NCBI GenBank assembly: GCA_002345545.1
Contig: DDVW01000069.1
Coordinates: 1-46,067, forward strand
Reading direction: 5' to 3'
Source: Stenotrophomonas sp. UBA2302
Lineage (GTDB): Bacteria; Pseudomonadota; Gammaproteobacteria; Xanthomonadales; Xanthomonadaceae
DNA length: 46,067 nucleotides
The notes under the pieces were generated by a model. The model worked only from the letters and a program-made list of their open reading frames with translations. It was not told where the DNA came from and ran no database searches. Numbering within the stretch: the stretch's first letter is position 1; every line of letters begins with the position of its first letter. Shown here one piece after another: positions 8,963 to 19,300 of this stretch. A program made the translations under genes and the position numbers.

Positions 8963-9292
8963 ATGAAGCACACCATCCACACACTGGCCTTGATTGCATT
9001 GCTGGGCGCCACGCCTACCGCGATGGCCGACACCCTGCTGATCGAACGGGTGCAGGAGCAACCGGCCGACGCCCAGCCGGCACGCGGCCAGACCATGGCC
9101 CAGGTCGAAAGCCGGTTCGGCGCGCCACAGGAGCGGCTGGATCCGCGCGGCGGGCAGAAACGCCAGTGGCCGACCATCAACCGCTGGGTTTACCCGTCCT
9201 TTGTCGTCTACTTCGAGAAGCAGCGCGTGATCGACGTGGTCGCGCACAAGGCCAGTGCCGATGAAATCGGGCCGAAGCCGCCGATCCGCTGA
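8963..9292 (+). CDS. Small exported protein, weakly BamE/SmpA-like, unknown function
   Basis: A 109-residue product with a signal peptide (residues 1-22, cut after TAMA) and no lipobox. The mature part has a pattern like small SmpA/BamE-fold proteins: GQTMAQVESRFGAP (residues 42-55), a central Trp/Tyr cluster (WPTINRWVYPSFVVYFE) and a closing strand KQRVIDVV. That fold assignment is only a motif impression. GGGAG lies 9 nt before the ATG. It stands alone between rpmJ and aguA; I do not recognise a function. Confidence 0.75.
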   Translation: MKHTIHTLALIALLGATPTAMADTLLIERVQEQPADAQPARGQTMAQVESRFGAPQERLDPRGGQKRQWPTINRWVYPSFVVYFEKQRVIDVVAHKASADEIGPKPPIR

Positions 9293-9375
9293 CACCTCCC
9301 GCCCCACCGTGACGGCGGCATGCCCGCCGTCATCTGTACCTGCGCATCCGCGCCGGGCTTTGCATGCACGAGAAC

Positions 9376-10413
9376 ATGAACGAATCACTCCGCTTTCCGG
9401 CCGAATGGGAATCCCAGTCCGGTGTTCTGATCGCCTGGCCGCACGCCGGCACCGACTGGGCCGAGCGTCTGGGCGAGGTTGAAGAGACCTACATCGCACT
9501 GGTCGCCGCCATCACCCGGTTCCAGCCGGTGCTGATCTGCGTGGCCGATGACGATGTCGAGACCTACGCCGAAATGCGGCTGCGCTCGAACCGGATCGAC
9601 ATGCAGCGCGTACGTTTTGTCACCGCCGCCTATGACGACACCTGGCTGCGCGACTCCGGCCCGATCAGCCTGCAGCGCGATGATGGCAGCTTCCAGCTGC
9701 TGGATTTCCGCTTCACCGGCTGGGGCGGCAAGTTCGAAGCCAGCCTCGATGACCAGCTGGTGGGCGTACTGCATGACGCCGGTGTGTTCAACAATGCCGA
9801 CGTGCGCAGCATCCCGTTCGCACTGGAAGGCGGCGGCATCGAGACCGACGGTCAAGGCACCCTGCTGACCACCTGGCAGTGCCTGCACGAACGCCACCCG
9901 GACCGCGAGCGCGCCTCGCTCAGCGCCGATATGGCCGCCTGGCTGCGGCAGGATCGCGTGCTGTGGCTGGACCACGGCTATCTGGAAGGCGACGACACCG
10001 ACGCGCACATCGACACGCTGGCCCGCTTTGCTTCGGCCGACAGCATTATCTACCAGAATTGCGATGACCCGCAGGATTCGCACTACGCTGAACTGCAGGC
10101 GATGGGCGCCGAACTGGCCGCGCTGCGTACCGCCGATGGCAAGCCCTACCGCCTGTTCCCGCTGCCGTGGCCGCAGCCGGCACTGGATGAGGGCCGCCGC
10201 CTGGCCGCCTCCTACGCCAATTTCCTGATCATCAACGGTGCGGTGCTGATGCCGGCCTACGGCGACGTGGCCGATGAAGCAGCGCGCGATGTGCTGGCCG
10301 CGGCCTTCCCCGGCCGCGAGATCGTGCAGGTGCCGTGCCGCCCGTTGATCTGGCAGAACGGCAGCCTGCACTGCATCACCATGCAGTTGCCGGCCGGCTT
10401 GCTGGTCAGCTGA
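9376..10413 (+). CDS. aguA: Agmatine deiminase
   Basis: Hydrolyses agmatine to N-carbamoylputrescine and ammonia, the first step of the agmatine route to putrescine. The 345-residue product is a guanidino-group-modifying (PAD-like) enzyme. It has the Asp/Arg motif DDTWLRDSGP, the catalytic His region DTDAHIDTLARF, and the nucleophile Cys333 in QNGSLHCITMQLP. The ATG at 9376 (MNESLRFPAEWE) gives the usual N terminus; an in-frame ATG at 9364 would add four residues. aguB follows 122 bp downstream on the same strand. Confidence 0.96.
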   Translation: MNESLRFPAEWESQSGVLIAWPHAGTDWAERLGEVEETYIALVAAITRFQPVLICVADDDVETYAEMRLRSNRIDMQRVRFVTAAYDDTWLRDSGPISLQRDDGSFQLLDFRFTGWGGKFEASLDDQLVGVLHDAGVFNNADVRSIPFALEGGGIETDGQGTLLTTWQCLHERHPDRERASLSADMAAWLRQDRVLWLDHGYLEGDDTDAHIDTLARFASADSIIYQNCDDPQDSHYAELQAMGAELAALRTADGKPYRLFPLPWPQPALDEGRRLAASYANFLIINGAVLMPAYGDVADEAARDVLAAAFPGREIVQVPCRPLIWQNGSLHCITMQLPAGLLVS

Positions 10414-10535
10414 TCCGCCACCTCCCGCGCCGCCGCAGCGCTACCGCCTGAAGCGGCGCATGTTCAGCCACCGCGGACAATCCGCCGTGGCTTCCGCGCT
10501 ACCATGCGCCTTCCCCTTGCAGGATCTGTAATCGG

Positions 10536-11423
10536 ATGAGCTCCCGTCACACCCTTTCCGTCGCCCTGATCCAGGAACGCAACCACGGCGATGCCGCCGC
10601 CAATCTGGACGTGATCGAGGCCCGCGTGGCCGAGGCCGCCGCACAGGGCGCGAAGCTGGTGATGTTGCAGGAGCTGCACAACGGCCCGTATTTCTGCCAG
10701 CACGAATCGGTGGACGAGTTCGACCTGGCCGAGCCGATTCCCGGCCCGAGCACCGAGCGGCTGGGTGCGATCGCCAAGAAGCACGGCGTGGTGCTGGTCG
10801 GCTCGCTGTTCGAGCGCCGCGCCGCCGGCCTGTATCACAACACCGCCGTGGTCTTCGAAAAGGACGGCAGCTTGCTGGGCAAGTACCGCAAGATGCACAT
10901 CCCCGATGATCCGGGCTTCTACGAGAAGTTCTATTTCACCCCGGGCGATCTGGGCTTCACCCCGATCGACACCTCGGTCGGCCGCCTCGGCGTGCTGGTG
11001 TGCTGGGACCAGTGGTATCCGGAAGCCGCACGCCTGATGGCGCTGGCCGGCGCCGAACTGCTGCTGTACCCGACCGCCATCGGCTGGGATCCGGACGATG
11101 TGCAGGACGAGAAGAACCGCCAGCGCGATGCGTGGGTGCTGAGCCACCGCGGCCATGCCGTGGCCAACGGCGTGCCGGTGCTGAGCTGCAACCGCGTCGG
11201 CCACGAAACCTCGCCGCTGGGCGCCTCCGGCATCGACTTCTGGGGCAACAGCCACGTACTCGGCCCGCAGGGTGAGTTTCTGGCCGAAGCCGGTGGCGAG
11301 CCGACCCTCCTGGTATGCGATGTCGACCTGCAGCGCAGCGAACACGTACGCCGCATCTGGCCATTCCTGCGTGATCGCCGCATCGATGCCTACGGCGACC
11401 TGCTCAAGCGCTACATCGACTGA
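10536..11423 (+). CDS. aguB: N-carbamoylputrescine amidase
   Basis: Completes the agmatine pathway by splitting N-carbamoylputrescine to putrescine, CO2 and ammonia. It is a 295-residue nitrilase-superfamily enzyme with the expected triad: Glu46 (MLQELHNG), Lys119 (KYRKMHIP) and Cys156 (VLVCWDQWYPEAARL). The linked aguA supports the substrate assignment. A GNAT gene starts 15 bp after the stop, so aguB, the acetyltransferase and the TraB-family gene probably share a transcript. Confidence 0.96.
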   Translation: MSSRHTLSVALIQERNHGDAAANLDVIEARVAEAAAQGAKLVMLQELHNGPYFCQHESVDEFDLAEPIPGPSTERLGAIAKKHGVVLVGSLFERRAAGLYHNTAVVFEKDGSLLGKYRKMHIPDDPGFYEKFYFTPGDLGFTPIDTSVGRLGVLVCWDQWYPEAARLMALAGAELLLYPTAIGWDPDDVQDEKNRQRDAWVLSHRGHAVANGVPVLSCNRVGHETSPLGASGIDFWGNSHVLGPQGEFLAEAGGEPTLLVCDVDLQRSEHVRRIWPFLRDRRIDAYGDLLKRYID

Positions 11424-11438
11424 TCCCGCAGACTCCCC

Positions 11439-11969
11439 ATGACTGTCCAGCTGCGCCCGGCTATCCCCGCCGACATTCCCGCCATCACCGCCATCTATGC
11501 GGTCGAGGTGCGGGAGCTGGTCAACACCTACGAGTACGAGGTGCCCGGGGAAGCGGAGATGGCCCAGCGCATGGCCGACATCACCACGCGCGGCTATCCC
11601 TACCTCGTCGCCACGATCGACGGCGAGGTTGCCGGCTACGCCTACGCCAACAGCTACCGTGCCCGCATCGCCTACCAGTGGACGGTGGAGAACTCGGTGT
11701 ATGTGGATGGCCGCTTCCAGGGCCGCGGCATCGGCAGCGCGCTGATGCAGGCGCTGATCGAGGAATGCACCGCACGCGGCTTCCGGCAGATGGTCGCGGT
11801 GATCGGCGAACCGGCCAATACCGCCTCGATCAGGCTGCACGAGCGCTTCGGTTTCGAGCTGATCGGCGTGTTCCGCGGCCTGGGCCGCAAGCACGGCCGC
11901 TGGCTGGATACCGTGCAGATGCAACGTGCGCTCGGCGACGGCGCCAACACCGCACCCAACAATGAATGA
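11439..11969 (+). CDS. GNAT N-acetyltransferase, phosphinothricin acetyltransferase (Pat/MnaT) type
   Basis: A 176-residue acyl-CoA N-acetyltransferase. The acetyl-CoA loop RFQGRGIGSAL lies at residues 92-102 and the family's C-terminal signature (ANTASIRLHERFGFELIG then GRWLDTVQMQR) is present. Relatives acetylate phosphinothricin, methionine sulfone or related amino acids. Its place just after aguB suggests it might act on an amine or guanidino compound, but that is only inference from context. The gene ends inside the start region of the TraB-family gene. Confidence 0.88.
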   Translation: MTVQLRPAIPADIPAITAIYAVEVRELVNTYEYEVPGEAEMAQRMADITTRGYPYLVATIDGEVAGYAYANSYRARIAYQWTVENSVYVDGRFQGRGIGSALMQALIEECTARGFRQMVAVIGEPANTASIRLHERFGFELIGVFRGLGRKHGRWLDTVQMQRALGDGANTAPNNE

Positions 11970-11973
11970 AGCA

Positions 11974-13194
11974 ATGACCGACACCTCTTTTGACGCTGAC
12001 AGCGACCTGCTCGCCGGCCAGCCGGTACGCATCGTCGAACGCGACGGCGTGCGCTACACCCTGCTGGGCACCGCGCATGTGTCGCTGGCCAGCGTGCAGG
12101 CCGTGGAACGGGCCATCGGCAGCGGCCAGTTCGATGCCGTCGCCGTGGAACTGGACCCGCAGCGGCTGCAGGCACTGACCAATCCCGATGCGCTGGCCAA
12201 GCTCGACCTGATCGAAGTGATCCGCAAGAACCGGATCGCATTGTTCGCCGCCAATCTCGCCTTGGCCACCTACCAGCGCCGTCTGGCCGAACAGCTGGGC
12301 ATCGAGCCGGGCGCCGAACTCAAGCGCGCGGTGCTGCTAGCCAAGGAGCGCGACCTGCCGGTGCATCTGATCGACCGTGATGTCGGCCTGACCTTCCGCC
12401 GCGCCTCGCAGCGGCTGGGCTTCTTCGGCAAGATCAAACTGGTAATGGGTCTGGGCGCCGGGCTGTTCTCCTCGGAGGACGTGGGCGAGGCGGAAATCGA
12501 GAAGCTCAAGCAGGGCGACATGCTGGAATCGAGCTTCGGCGAGTTCGCCAGTGAAAGCCCGGCGCTGTACGAGGCCATCATCGGCGAGCGCGACCGCTAC
12601 ATGGCCACCCGCCTGCGTGAGGAACACAACAGCGAACAGCGCAATGTGCTGGCGGTGGTTGGCGCCGGCCATCTGGCCGGACTTGCCCGCTATCTGGAGG
12701 GCGATACCGAAGCCCCGGCAGCACTGCGCGAACAGCTCGAAGCCGTACCGAAGAAGCGCAATATCCCGTGGATCACCCTGACCATCCTAGCGGTGGTGCT
12801 GGCTGGCATCGGCATCGGCTTCTGGCGTGGCGGGCTGGACATGGGCACGCACATGCTGGCGATCTGGGCGCTGTATACCGGCGGTCTGGCCGGCCTGGGC
12901 GCGCTGCTGGCCGGCAGCCATCCGCTGAGCATCCTGACCGCGATCGCGGTGGCGCCGTTCAAGCCGTTCCGCCTGAGCATTCCCACTGGCGCGTTTGCCG
13001 CAGTGGTGGAAACCCGCCTGCGCAAACCGGCCTATCGCGACTTCCTGCAGCTGCGTGACGATGCGCAGACCCTCAAGGGCTGGTACCGAAATCGCGTCAC
13101 CCGCATCGTGCTGACCTTCATGCTGACCAACCTCGGCAGCATGCTCGGTCTGTGGCTGACCGGTTTCACCGTCTACGGCAAGCTCGCCAGCTGA
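11974..13194 (+). CDS. TraB/PrgY (TIKI-like) family membrane protein
   Basis: A 406-residue protein of the TraB/PrgY/GumN superfamily, related to TIKI metalloproteases. Two Gly-x-x-His motifs are visible, GTAH at 32-35 and GAGH in the segment VVGAGHLAGLARYL, plus a conserved acidic VELDPQR. The C-terminal third carries about four membrane helices (starting near IPWITLTILAVVLAG). The enterococcal relative PrgY lowers pheromone activity; the role in this lineage is unknown. The start is uncertain: ATG 11974 is used, while ATG 11962 would overlap the GNAT stop. A strong terminator follows. Confidence 0.85.
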   Translation: MTDTSFDADSDLLAGQPVRIVERDGVRYTLLGTAHVSLASVQAVERAIGSGQFDAVAVELDPQRLQALTNPDALAKLDLIEVIRKNRIALFAANLALATYQRRLAEQLGIEPGAELKRAVLLAKERDLPVHLIDRDVGLTFRRASQRLGFFGKIKLVMGLGAGLFSSEDVGEAEIEKLKQGDMLESSFGEFASESPALYEAIIGERDRYMATRLREEHNSEQRNVLAVVGAGHLAGLARYLEGDTEAPAALREQLEAVPKKRNIPWITLTILAVVLAGIGIGFWRGGLDMGTHMLAIWALYTGGLAGLGALLAGSHPLSILTAIAVAPFKPFRLSIPTGAFAAVVETRLRKPAYRDFLQLRDDAQTLKGWYRNRVTRIVLTFMLTNLGSMLGLWLTGFTVYGKLAS

Positions 13195-13216
13195 CACCCC
13201 TGCTTCGGCGCACAAG

Positions 13217-13244
13217 AAAAGGCCCGCATCACTGCGGGCCTTTT
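13217..13244. terminator. Bidirectional terminator between TraB-family gene and RND operon
   Basis: AAAAGGCCCGCA-TCAC-TGCGGGCCTTTT, a perfect 12-bp stem. It has a T tail in both directions and lies between convergent genes. Confidence 0.88.
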
Positions 13245-13267
13245 TATTTCACCGATTGCAGCCTCGA

Positions 13268-16200
13268 TCAGCCTTCCAGCACCGGACCATCCGCCGGCAA
13301 CCCGCGGGCGCGTCGTACCAGTCGAGCCGTGCCCATGCGCAGGTCATCGAGGATCGCGTAGATCGTCGGCAGGAACAGCAGGCTGACCACCGTGGAGAAC
13401 GCTAGTCCACCAGCAATGGCGCGTGCCATCGGGTGATACGGCGGCATGCCATCGGCGGTTTCGGTGTTCAACGCGATCGGAATCATCGCCAGAATCGCCG
13501 TGCCCATGGTCATCATGATCGGGCGCAACCGTTCGCGGCTGCCCTCCACCAGCGCATCGGTGCGAGCCACGCCGCGCCGTCGCAGGTTGTTGATGTGCTC
13601 GATCATCACGATGCCGTTGTTCACCACCACGCCCATCAATACCAGAATGCCGATCACCGCCATGATGTTCATCTCGGTACCGGTCAGCCAGAACAGCCAG
13701 TAGACGCCGAAGATCGAGAACAGCACGCAGGACATGATCGCCGCCGGGAACAGCAGCGATTCGAACACCGCCGCCATGATCACCAGCATCAGGATCAGTG
13801 CGATGAAGATGGCGCTTACCATCTGGTCCATGCCGTCGAAGTTGATGTTGAAGCCACCACCGGCGAACGTGTAGCCATAGCCCGGCGGGAACTGTACGTT
13901 GTCCAGCGTGGTCTCCACCGATTTGCGCGCGGCATCCATCGCCACGTCCTTGGCCAGCCCCGCCTCCACCCGCAGCATCGTCTGCCGGTTCAGGCGCTGG
14001 ATCGAGTTGGCCGCGGGATTGACGCTGACATCGACCATCGCCAGCAGCGGCACTTCCACGCCCTTGGAGGTGCGCACCATGAACGTGGACAGGTCCTCGA
14101 TGCCGTAGCGCTCGGAACCGGCAAAGCGCACGTTGACCGGAATCTCCACATCGTCGCGATGGAAATCACGCAGCGAGGAGCCGCGCAGCGCCATGCCGAC
14201 GAACTGCGCCACCTGCTGCGCGCTGAAGCCATAGGCCGCCGCGCGTTCACGGTCCACCTGCACCGCCAGCTCGGCATTGGCATCGCCGGTATCCACGCGC
14301 ACATCGCGCAGCTTCGGGTCGCGCGCCAGTATCGGCACGATATCGTCGGCCAGCTCCTTCAGGGTCTGGGTCGAATCGCCGATCAGGCTGAAGCGGATGC
14401 CCTGGCCTTCATTGCCCTGCCCGCCCGGCCAGCCGATACCGATCTTCGCCCGCGCCGACTGCGGCAGCCCCTTGCGCACCTCTTCTTCGATCTTCTTGCT
14501 CAGCTCGGCATCATCGATCTCCAGGAACAGGCGGGTCTGCGCCCAGCCCTGTTCGCTGTAGCGGCTGTAGACGCGCTTGATATGGAAATCCTTGCGGTGG
14601 GCGTTGACGAAATCCTCCACCCGCGCGACTTCCTTGCCCATCTCCTCCTTCGAATACGAGCCCTTCCACTGGTAGAAAATGTTGATCTCGTCCGGATCGC
14701 TTTCATCGCCACCACCACGGGTGTGGGTCATCGGCCACAGGCTGACCAGCGAGATCAGCACGATGCCGGCCACGCTCCAGCCGCGATTGAGCAGCGTCCA
14801 GCGCAGCGCCTTGGCATAGCGTGTCTGCAGGCGGCTGATGAAAGGGGACTTCACCGCCGGTGGGGTCTTCATCCGTGCCGACAGCATCGGGATCAGGCTC
14901 ACCGCCACCAGCCACGAGGCCAGCAGCGACACGGAAATGGTCACTGCCAGCTGTGACAGGTAGATGGTGATGATGTTCTTCTCGCCGAACATCATCGGCA
15001 GGAACACCACGCAATGGCACAGCGTGCCGGCCGACAGCGCGATGGCCACATGCCGGGTGCCGACGATGGAGGCCAGCGCCGGCTGGTCCGGAAGCTTCTC
15101 GCGCTCCTGGTAGATGCTCTCCACCACCACCACCGCGTTGTCCACCAGCATGCCCACCGCCAGCAGCAGGCCCATCATCGAGATGATGTTCAAGGTGATG
15201 CCGGTGAAGTACATGAAGCCCAGCGTCATGATGAAACAGATGGGAATGGCCATCGACACCATCAGCGTCGAGGGCCAGTGGCGCAGGAACGCGTACAGCA
15301 CGATCACCGACAGCAGCAGGCCGATGGCACCGGCCTCGGCCAGTGCCAGCAGCGAACTGGTCACCGCCTGGCCCTGGTCGTCGGCGATCTCGATATCGAT
15401 GCCGCGCATGGTCGGATCGGCCGCAAGCACCTTGATCTCCGCCCGCACCGCGCGCGACAGGTCCACCAGATTGGCCGAACGCTCCTTGTAGATGTCCACG
15501 CCGACACTGGGTTTGCCTTCCATCTGCCGCACGTAGTTCATGCGCTGCGGCTGGAAGCTGACCTCGGCGATGTCCGACAGGCGCGTGCCACGATTGTTGA
15601 TGCGCAGGTCACGCAGCGCCTGCAGCTCCAGCAGCTCGCCCCGCGGCTGTACGCGCAGGCGGCGCCCGGCCTCGTTGATCTGGCCGGCCGACACCGAGAA
15701 GTTGGCCGCCTGCAGCTGCTGCACCAGCTCGTTCAGGGCGACACCGTGGGCACTGAGGCGATCCTTGTCCAGCGCGACCAGCACTTCCTGCTTGGCGACA
15801 CCTTCCACCTCGATGCGCGCAACGCCGGGCAGCCGTTCCAGCCGCTGCTTGATGCTGCGTTCGATCAGGTCGACGCGCGCGGTGAGGTCCTCGCTGCTGT
15901 TGAGCCGCAGGCTCATCGCCTCGCGGTCGCTGGTGCTCCAGCGCTGCACGAAATAGCGGCGGAAATCATCCGGCAGCTGGTCGCGGATCGCATCGATACG
16001 CTCGCGCGCTTCGGAGGCGGCCATGGCGATATCGCGGCTCCAGTCACTGAATTCGACCTGGATGGTGCCGCCTTCGGCATTGGCGCGGGAGTTCATCGAC
16101 TTGATGCCCGGCATCGTGGCGATGGCTTCCTCCACCGGACGCAGCAGGTTGCGCTCGACCTCTTCCGGCGTGGAACCGGGGTATGGCAGCGACACGAAGA

Positions 16201-16333
16201 AGAACGGGATCGTCGCTTCCGGCTCGGCTTCCAGTGGCAACCGGAACGCGGCGATCAGGCCGATCGCCACCATCGACACGAACAGCATGATGGTGGTGAC
16301 CGGACGACGGATGGACAGCTCGGTGATGTTCAT
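13268..16333 (-). CDS. RND efflux pump inner-membrane subunit (second of the pair)
   Basis: A 1021-residue proton-driven RND transporter with the standard AcrB-like layout: TM1 at 12-30, a large periplasmic loop, TM2-6 at about 330-490, a second loop and TM8-12. The TM4 proton-relay motif reads GMLVDNAVVVVES with Asp398 and Asn399, where AcrB has two Asp. It lies 5 bp downstream of another, clearly different RND subunit and shares its adaptor. In Stenotrophomonas the SmeIJK system has this organisation (one adaptor, two pump proteins, no outer-membrane channel), so it may be SmeK-like; substrates cannot be read from sequence. Confidence 0.92.
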   Translation of the reverse strand: MNITELSIRRPVTTIMLFVSMVAIGLIAAFRLPLEAEPEATIPFFFVSLPYPGSTPEEVERNLLRPVEEAIATMPGIKSMNSRANAEGGTIQVEFSDWSRDIAMAASEARERIDAIRDQLPDDFRRYFVQRWSTSDREAMSLRLNSSEDLTARVDLIERSIKQRLERLPGVARIEVEGVAKQEVLVALDKDRLSAHGVALNELVQQLQAANFSVSAGQINEAGRRLRVQPRGELLELQALRDLRINNRGTRLSDIAEVSFQPQRMNYVRQMEGKPSVGVDIYKERSANLVDLSRAVRAEIKVLAADPTMRGIDIEIADDQGQAVTSSLLALAEAGAIGLLLSVIVLYAFLRHWPSTLMVSMAIPICFIMTLGFMYFTGITLNIISMMGLLLAVGMLVDNAVVVVESIYQEREKLPDQPALASIVGTRHVAIALSAGTLCHCVVFLPMMFGEKNIITIYLSQLAVTISVSLLASWLVAVSLIPMLSARMKTPPAVKSPFISRLQTRYAKALRWTLLNRGWSVAGIVLISLVSLWPMTHTRGGGDESDPDEINIFYQWKGSYSKEEMGKEVARVEDFVNAHRKDFHIKRVYSRYSEQGWAQTRLFLEIDDAELSKKIEEEVRKGLPQSARAKIGIGWPGGQGNEGQGIRFSLIGDSTQTLKELADDIVPILARDPKLRDVRVDTGDANAELAVQVDRERAAAYGFSAQQVAQFVGMALRGSSLRDFHRDDVEIPVNVRFAGSERYGIEDLSTFMVRTSKGVEVPLLAMVDVSVNPAANSIQRLNRQTMLRVEAGLAKDVAMDAARKSVETTLDNVQFPPGYGYTFAGGGFNINFDGMDQMVSAIFIALILMLVIMAAVFESLLFPAAIMSCVLFSIFGVYWLFWLTGTEMNIMAVIGILVLMGVVVNNGIVMIEHINNLRRRGVARTDALVEGSRERLRPIMMTMGTAILAMIPIALNTETADGMPPYHPMARAIAGGLAFSTVVSLLFLPTIYAILDDLRMGTARLVRRARGLPADGPVLEG

Positions 16334-16338
16334 CCGCC

Positions 16339-19300
16339 TCAGCCCTTCGCCGCGCCATCGATGGCGTCCTGCTCGTGCGCCAGCACCTGCCCGGCCTGGG
16401 CTGCCACCTGGCGCGCACGTCGCCCGCGCTCGGCGTAGTACCCATCGGGCTTGCGATCCAGCAGGTCATAGACCACCGGGATGACCAGCAAGGTCAGCAG
16501 GGTCGAGACCAGCAGGCCGCCGATCACGGTGATCGCCATCGGCGAGCGCACCTCCGCGCCCTCGCCGACCGCCAATGCCAACGGCAGGAAGCCGAACACC
16601 GCGCACAGCGTGGTCATCATGATCGGGCGCAGGCGCGAGCGCGCACCTTCCACCAGCGCCTGCCGCTTGGCCACACCTTCCTCGCGCAACTGGTTGACCT
16701 TGTCGATCAGGATGATCGCGTTCTTCACCACCAGCCCGACCAGCAGGATCAGGCCGATGAACACCACCACCGACACCGGCGAGCGCGCCAGCAGCAACGC
16801 ACATACCGCGCCAACCAGCGCCAGCGGAATGGTGAACAGGATGACGAACGGATGCAGCAGCGATTCAAACTGCGAGGCCATCACCAGATAGACCAGGAAT
16901 ACCGCCAGACCGAAGGCGAACAGCAGCGAGCGGATCGACTCGCCCAGCTCCTGGCCCTGGCCGCCGATATGCATGCCCACATCGGTGCCCAGCGGGTTCT
17001 GCGCCACCATCGCCTGCACTTCGGTGATCGCCGTGCCCAGGTCGATGTCGCGCAGGTTGGCCGAGACAATGGCCACGCGGCGCTGGTCGGCGCGATGGAT
17101 CTCGCTCGGGCCGGTGGTGGATACCACCTCGGCCACCGTCCCCAGCTCGACCGGTTTGGCGCCGCTGGGATTGACGATCAGGCGGCGGATATCGTCCACC
17201 GAGGAACGCTCCGATTCCTGCACGCGTACCAGCACATCGATCTTGCGGTCACGATAGCTGTAACGGGTAGCGACATTGCCGCGCACTTTGTTGACCACCG
17301 CATCGGCGATCTGCCGGGTGGTCAGCCCCAGCGCGGCGGCGCGCTCCTGGTCGAACACGATCTGGATTTCCGGAAAGCCCTGCTCCACCGTCGACTTGAC
17401 GTCGGCATAGTGCGCGTTGCCGCGCAGCAGCTCGGCCAGACGGTTGCCGGCGATGCGGATGTCATCGAGGTTGTTGCCCTCGATTTCGATCTCCAGCGGC
17501 GGCGACAGCGCGAACAGTTCCGGGCGGGCGAAATCGACCTGCGCGGCCGGCCAGGCTTTCATCGTCTGCCGCAGCTTCTCGGTCAGCGCCGGCTCGTAGC
17601 GGGTATCGCTCATCACCACCGAGAGCTTGCCGATGTTCTCGCCGCTCTCGGTCGGGCTGGCATCCAGCCGTGTGCCGGTACCGGAAACGCCGTACAGCAG
17701 GCGCACGCCTTCTTCGTTGGCGTGCGTGCGCTGCACCTCGCGCACCAGCGCATCGGTCTGCGCCAGCGGCGTGCCCGGCGGCAGCTTGGCGGTCATCTCG
17801 AAACGGTCCTGCGCCAGCTGCGGCAGCAGGTCCACCCCCAGCAGCGGCAGCGCGGCCAAGGTCAGGCCGAAGGCCAGCGTGGCAAAGCCCAGCACCGGCC
17901 ACGGCCGCTTCAATGCCGCCGGCAATGCCTTCAAGTACGTGGCCTCGGCACGGCCGTAGGGCGCCATCGCCAGATCACTGGCCTTGCGCATCACCGGGCC
18001 GACCACGGCGGAGATGCCGCGGAAAACACGCACCACCAGCCACACCACGCCGAAGAAGCTGTAACGGATCAGCGCACCGATTCCGCGACCGGTGTAGGCC
18101 ATCGGCTTCTGCCAACGGCTGGCCGGGTGCCACGGCTGGCGCGGGTCCTCGGCCGGGAACTCCAGCGGCGGGCGTCCCTTGAGTGCGCTGAGCATCGGGA
18201 TCAGCGTCATCGACACCACCAGCGACACCGCAATCGCAATGGACACGGTCAGCGCCTGGTCGCGGAACAGCTGCCCGGCGATACCCTCGACGAACACCAG
18301 CGGCAGGAACACCGCGATGGTGGTCAGGGTCGAGGCCACCACCGCCATGAACACCTCGCGGGTGCCCTTGATCGCCGCTTCCAGCACGCCCATGCCGCGC
18401 TCGCGTGCCTTGGCGATGGATTCGAGCACCACGATCGAGTCGTCCACCACCAGACCGGTGGCCAGCGCCAGACCGCCCAGCGACATCACGTTCAGGCTCA
18501 GCCCCAGCTGGCCCATGAAGAAGAACGTGGCGATGATCGAGATCGGCAGCGACAGCGAGATGACGAAGGTGCTCCAGCCATCGCGCAGGAACAGGAAGAT
18601 GATCAGGATCGACAGCAGGCCGCCGATCACCGCATCGATCTTGACGTCCTTGATGGCGTGGCGGATGAAGACCGACTGGTCTTCCACCACGGTCATCTCG
18701 ATGTCCTTGGGCATCTGCTTGCGGATGGCTTCCAGCCGGGCTTCCAGCGCATCGGCGGTGGACACGGTATTGGCATCGCCCTCCTTGTAGACCGCCAGCT
18801 CCACCGCCTCGTGCCCGCCGGAACGGATCACCGCCTCGCGTTCCTTGTAGCCCTGGTGGACGTTGGCCACATCCTTCAGCCGCACGGTGGCCACACCGCC
18901 GCCGGTGCCATCGTTGCGCAGCGCGGCGATCACATTGGGATCGCGGCTGCCGAGGATGGCCGTCATCAGCTGCCGGTTCTCGCCGGCGGCCGCCGCATCA
19001 CCGGAGCCTCCGGTGGTGGTCAGCAGCATCTCGCGCATCTGCTCCACGGTGGCGAACTGGTTGACGGTGCGCACCAGGTAGCGCTGCGAGCCTTCTTCCA
19101 GCCGTCCACCGGAGAGGTTGACGTTCTCCTGCTGCAGACGCTGGATCACCGTATCCAGTGACAGGCCGAGCTGGGCCAGCTTGCGCTGGTCGATCTCCAC
19201 CTGGATCTCGTCTTCCAGACCACCGCCCACTTTCACCGCGGCCACGCCGGTGACCGGCTCGAGCTTGCGCTTGAGATCCTCGTCGGCGTAACGGCGCAGC

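Noticed and set aside
16375..19161. A 928-residue plus-strand open frame through the first RND pump gene
   Set aside because: It is a shadow: composition is His/Gln/Arg/Gly-rich with no family motif, as expected from the reverse complement of a high-GC gene. The same holds for 13433-14956, 15014-16438 and 6093-7568.
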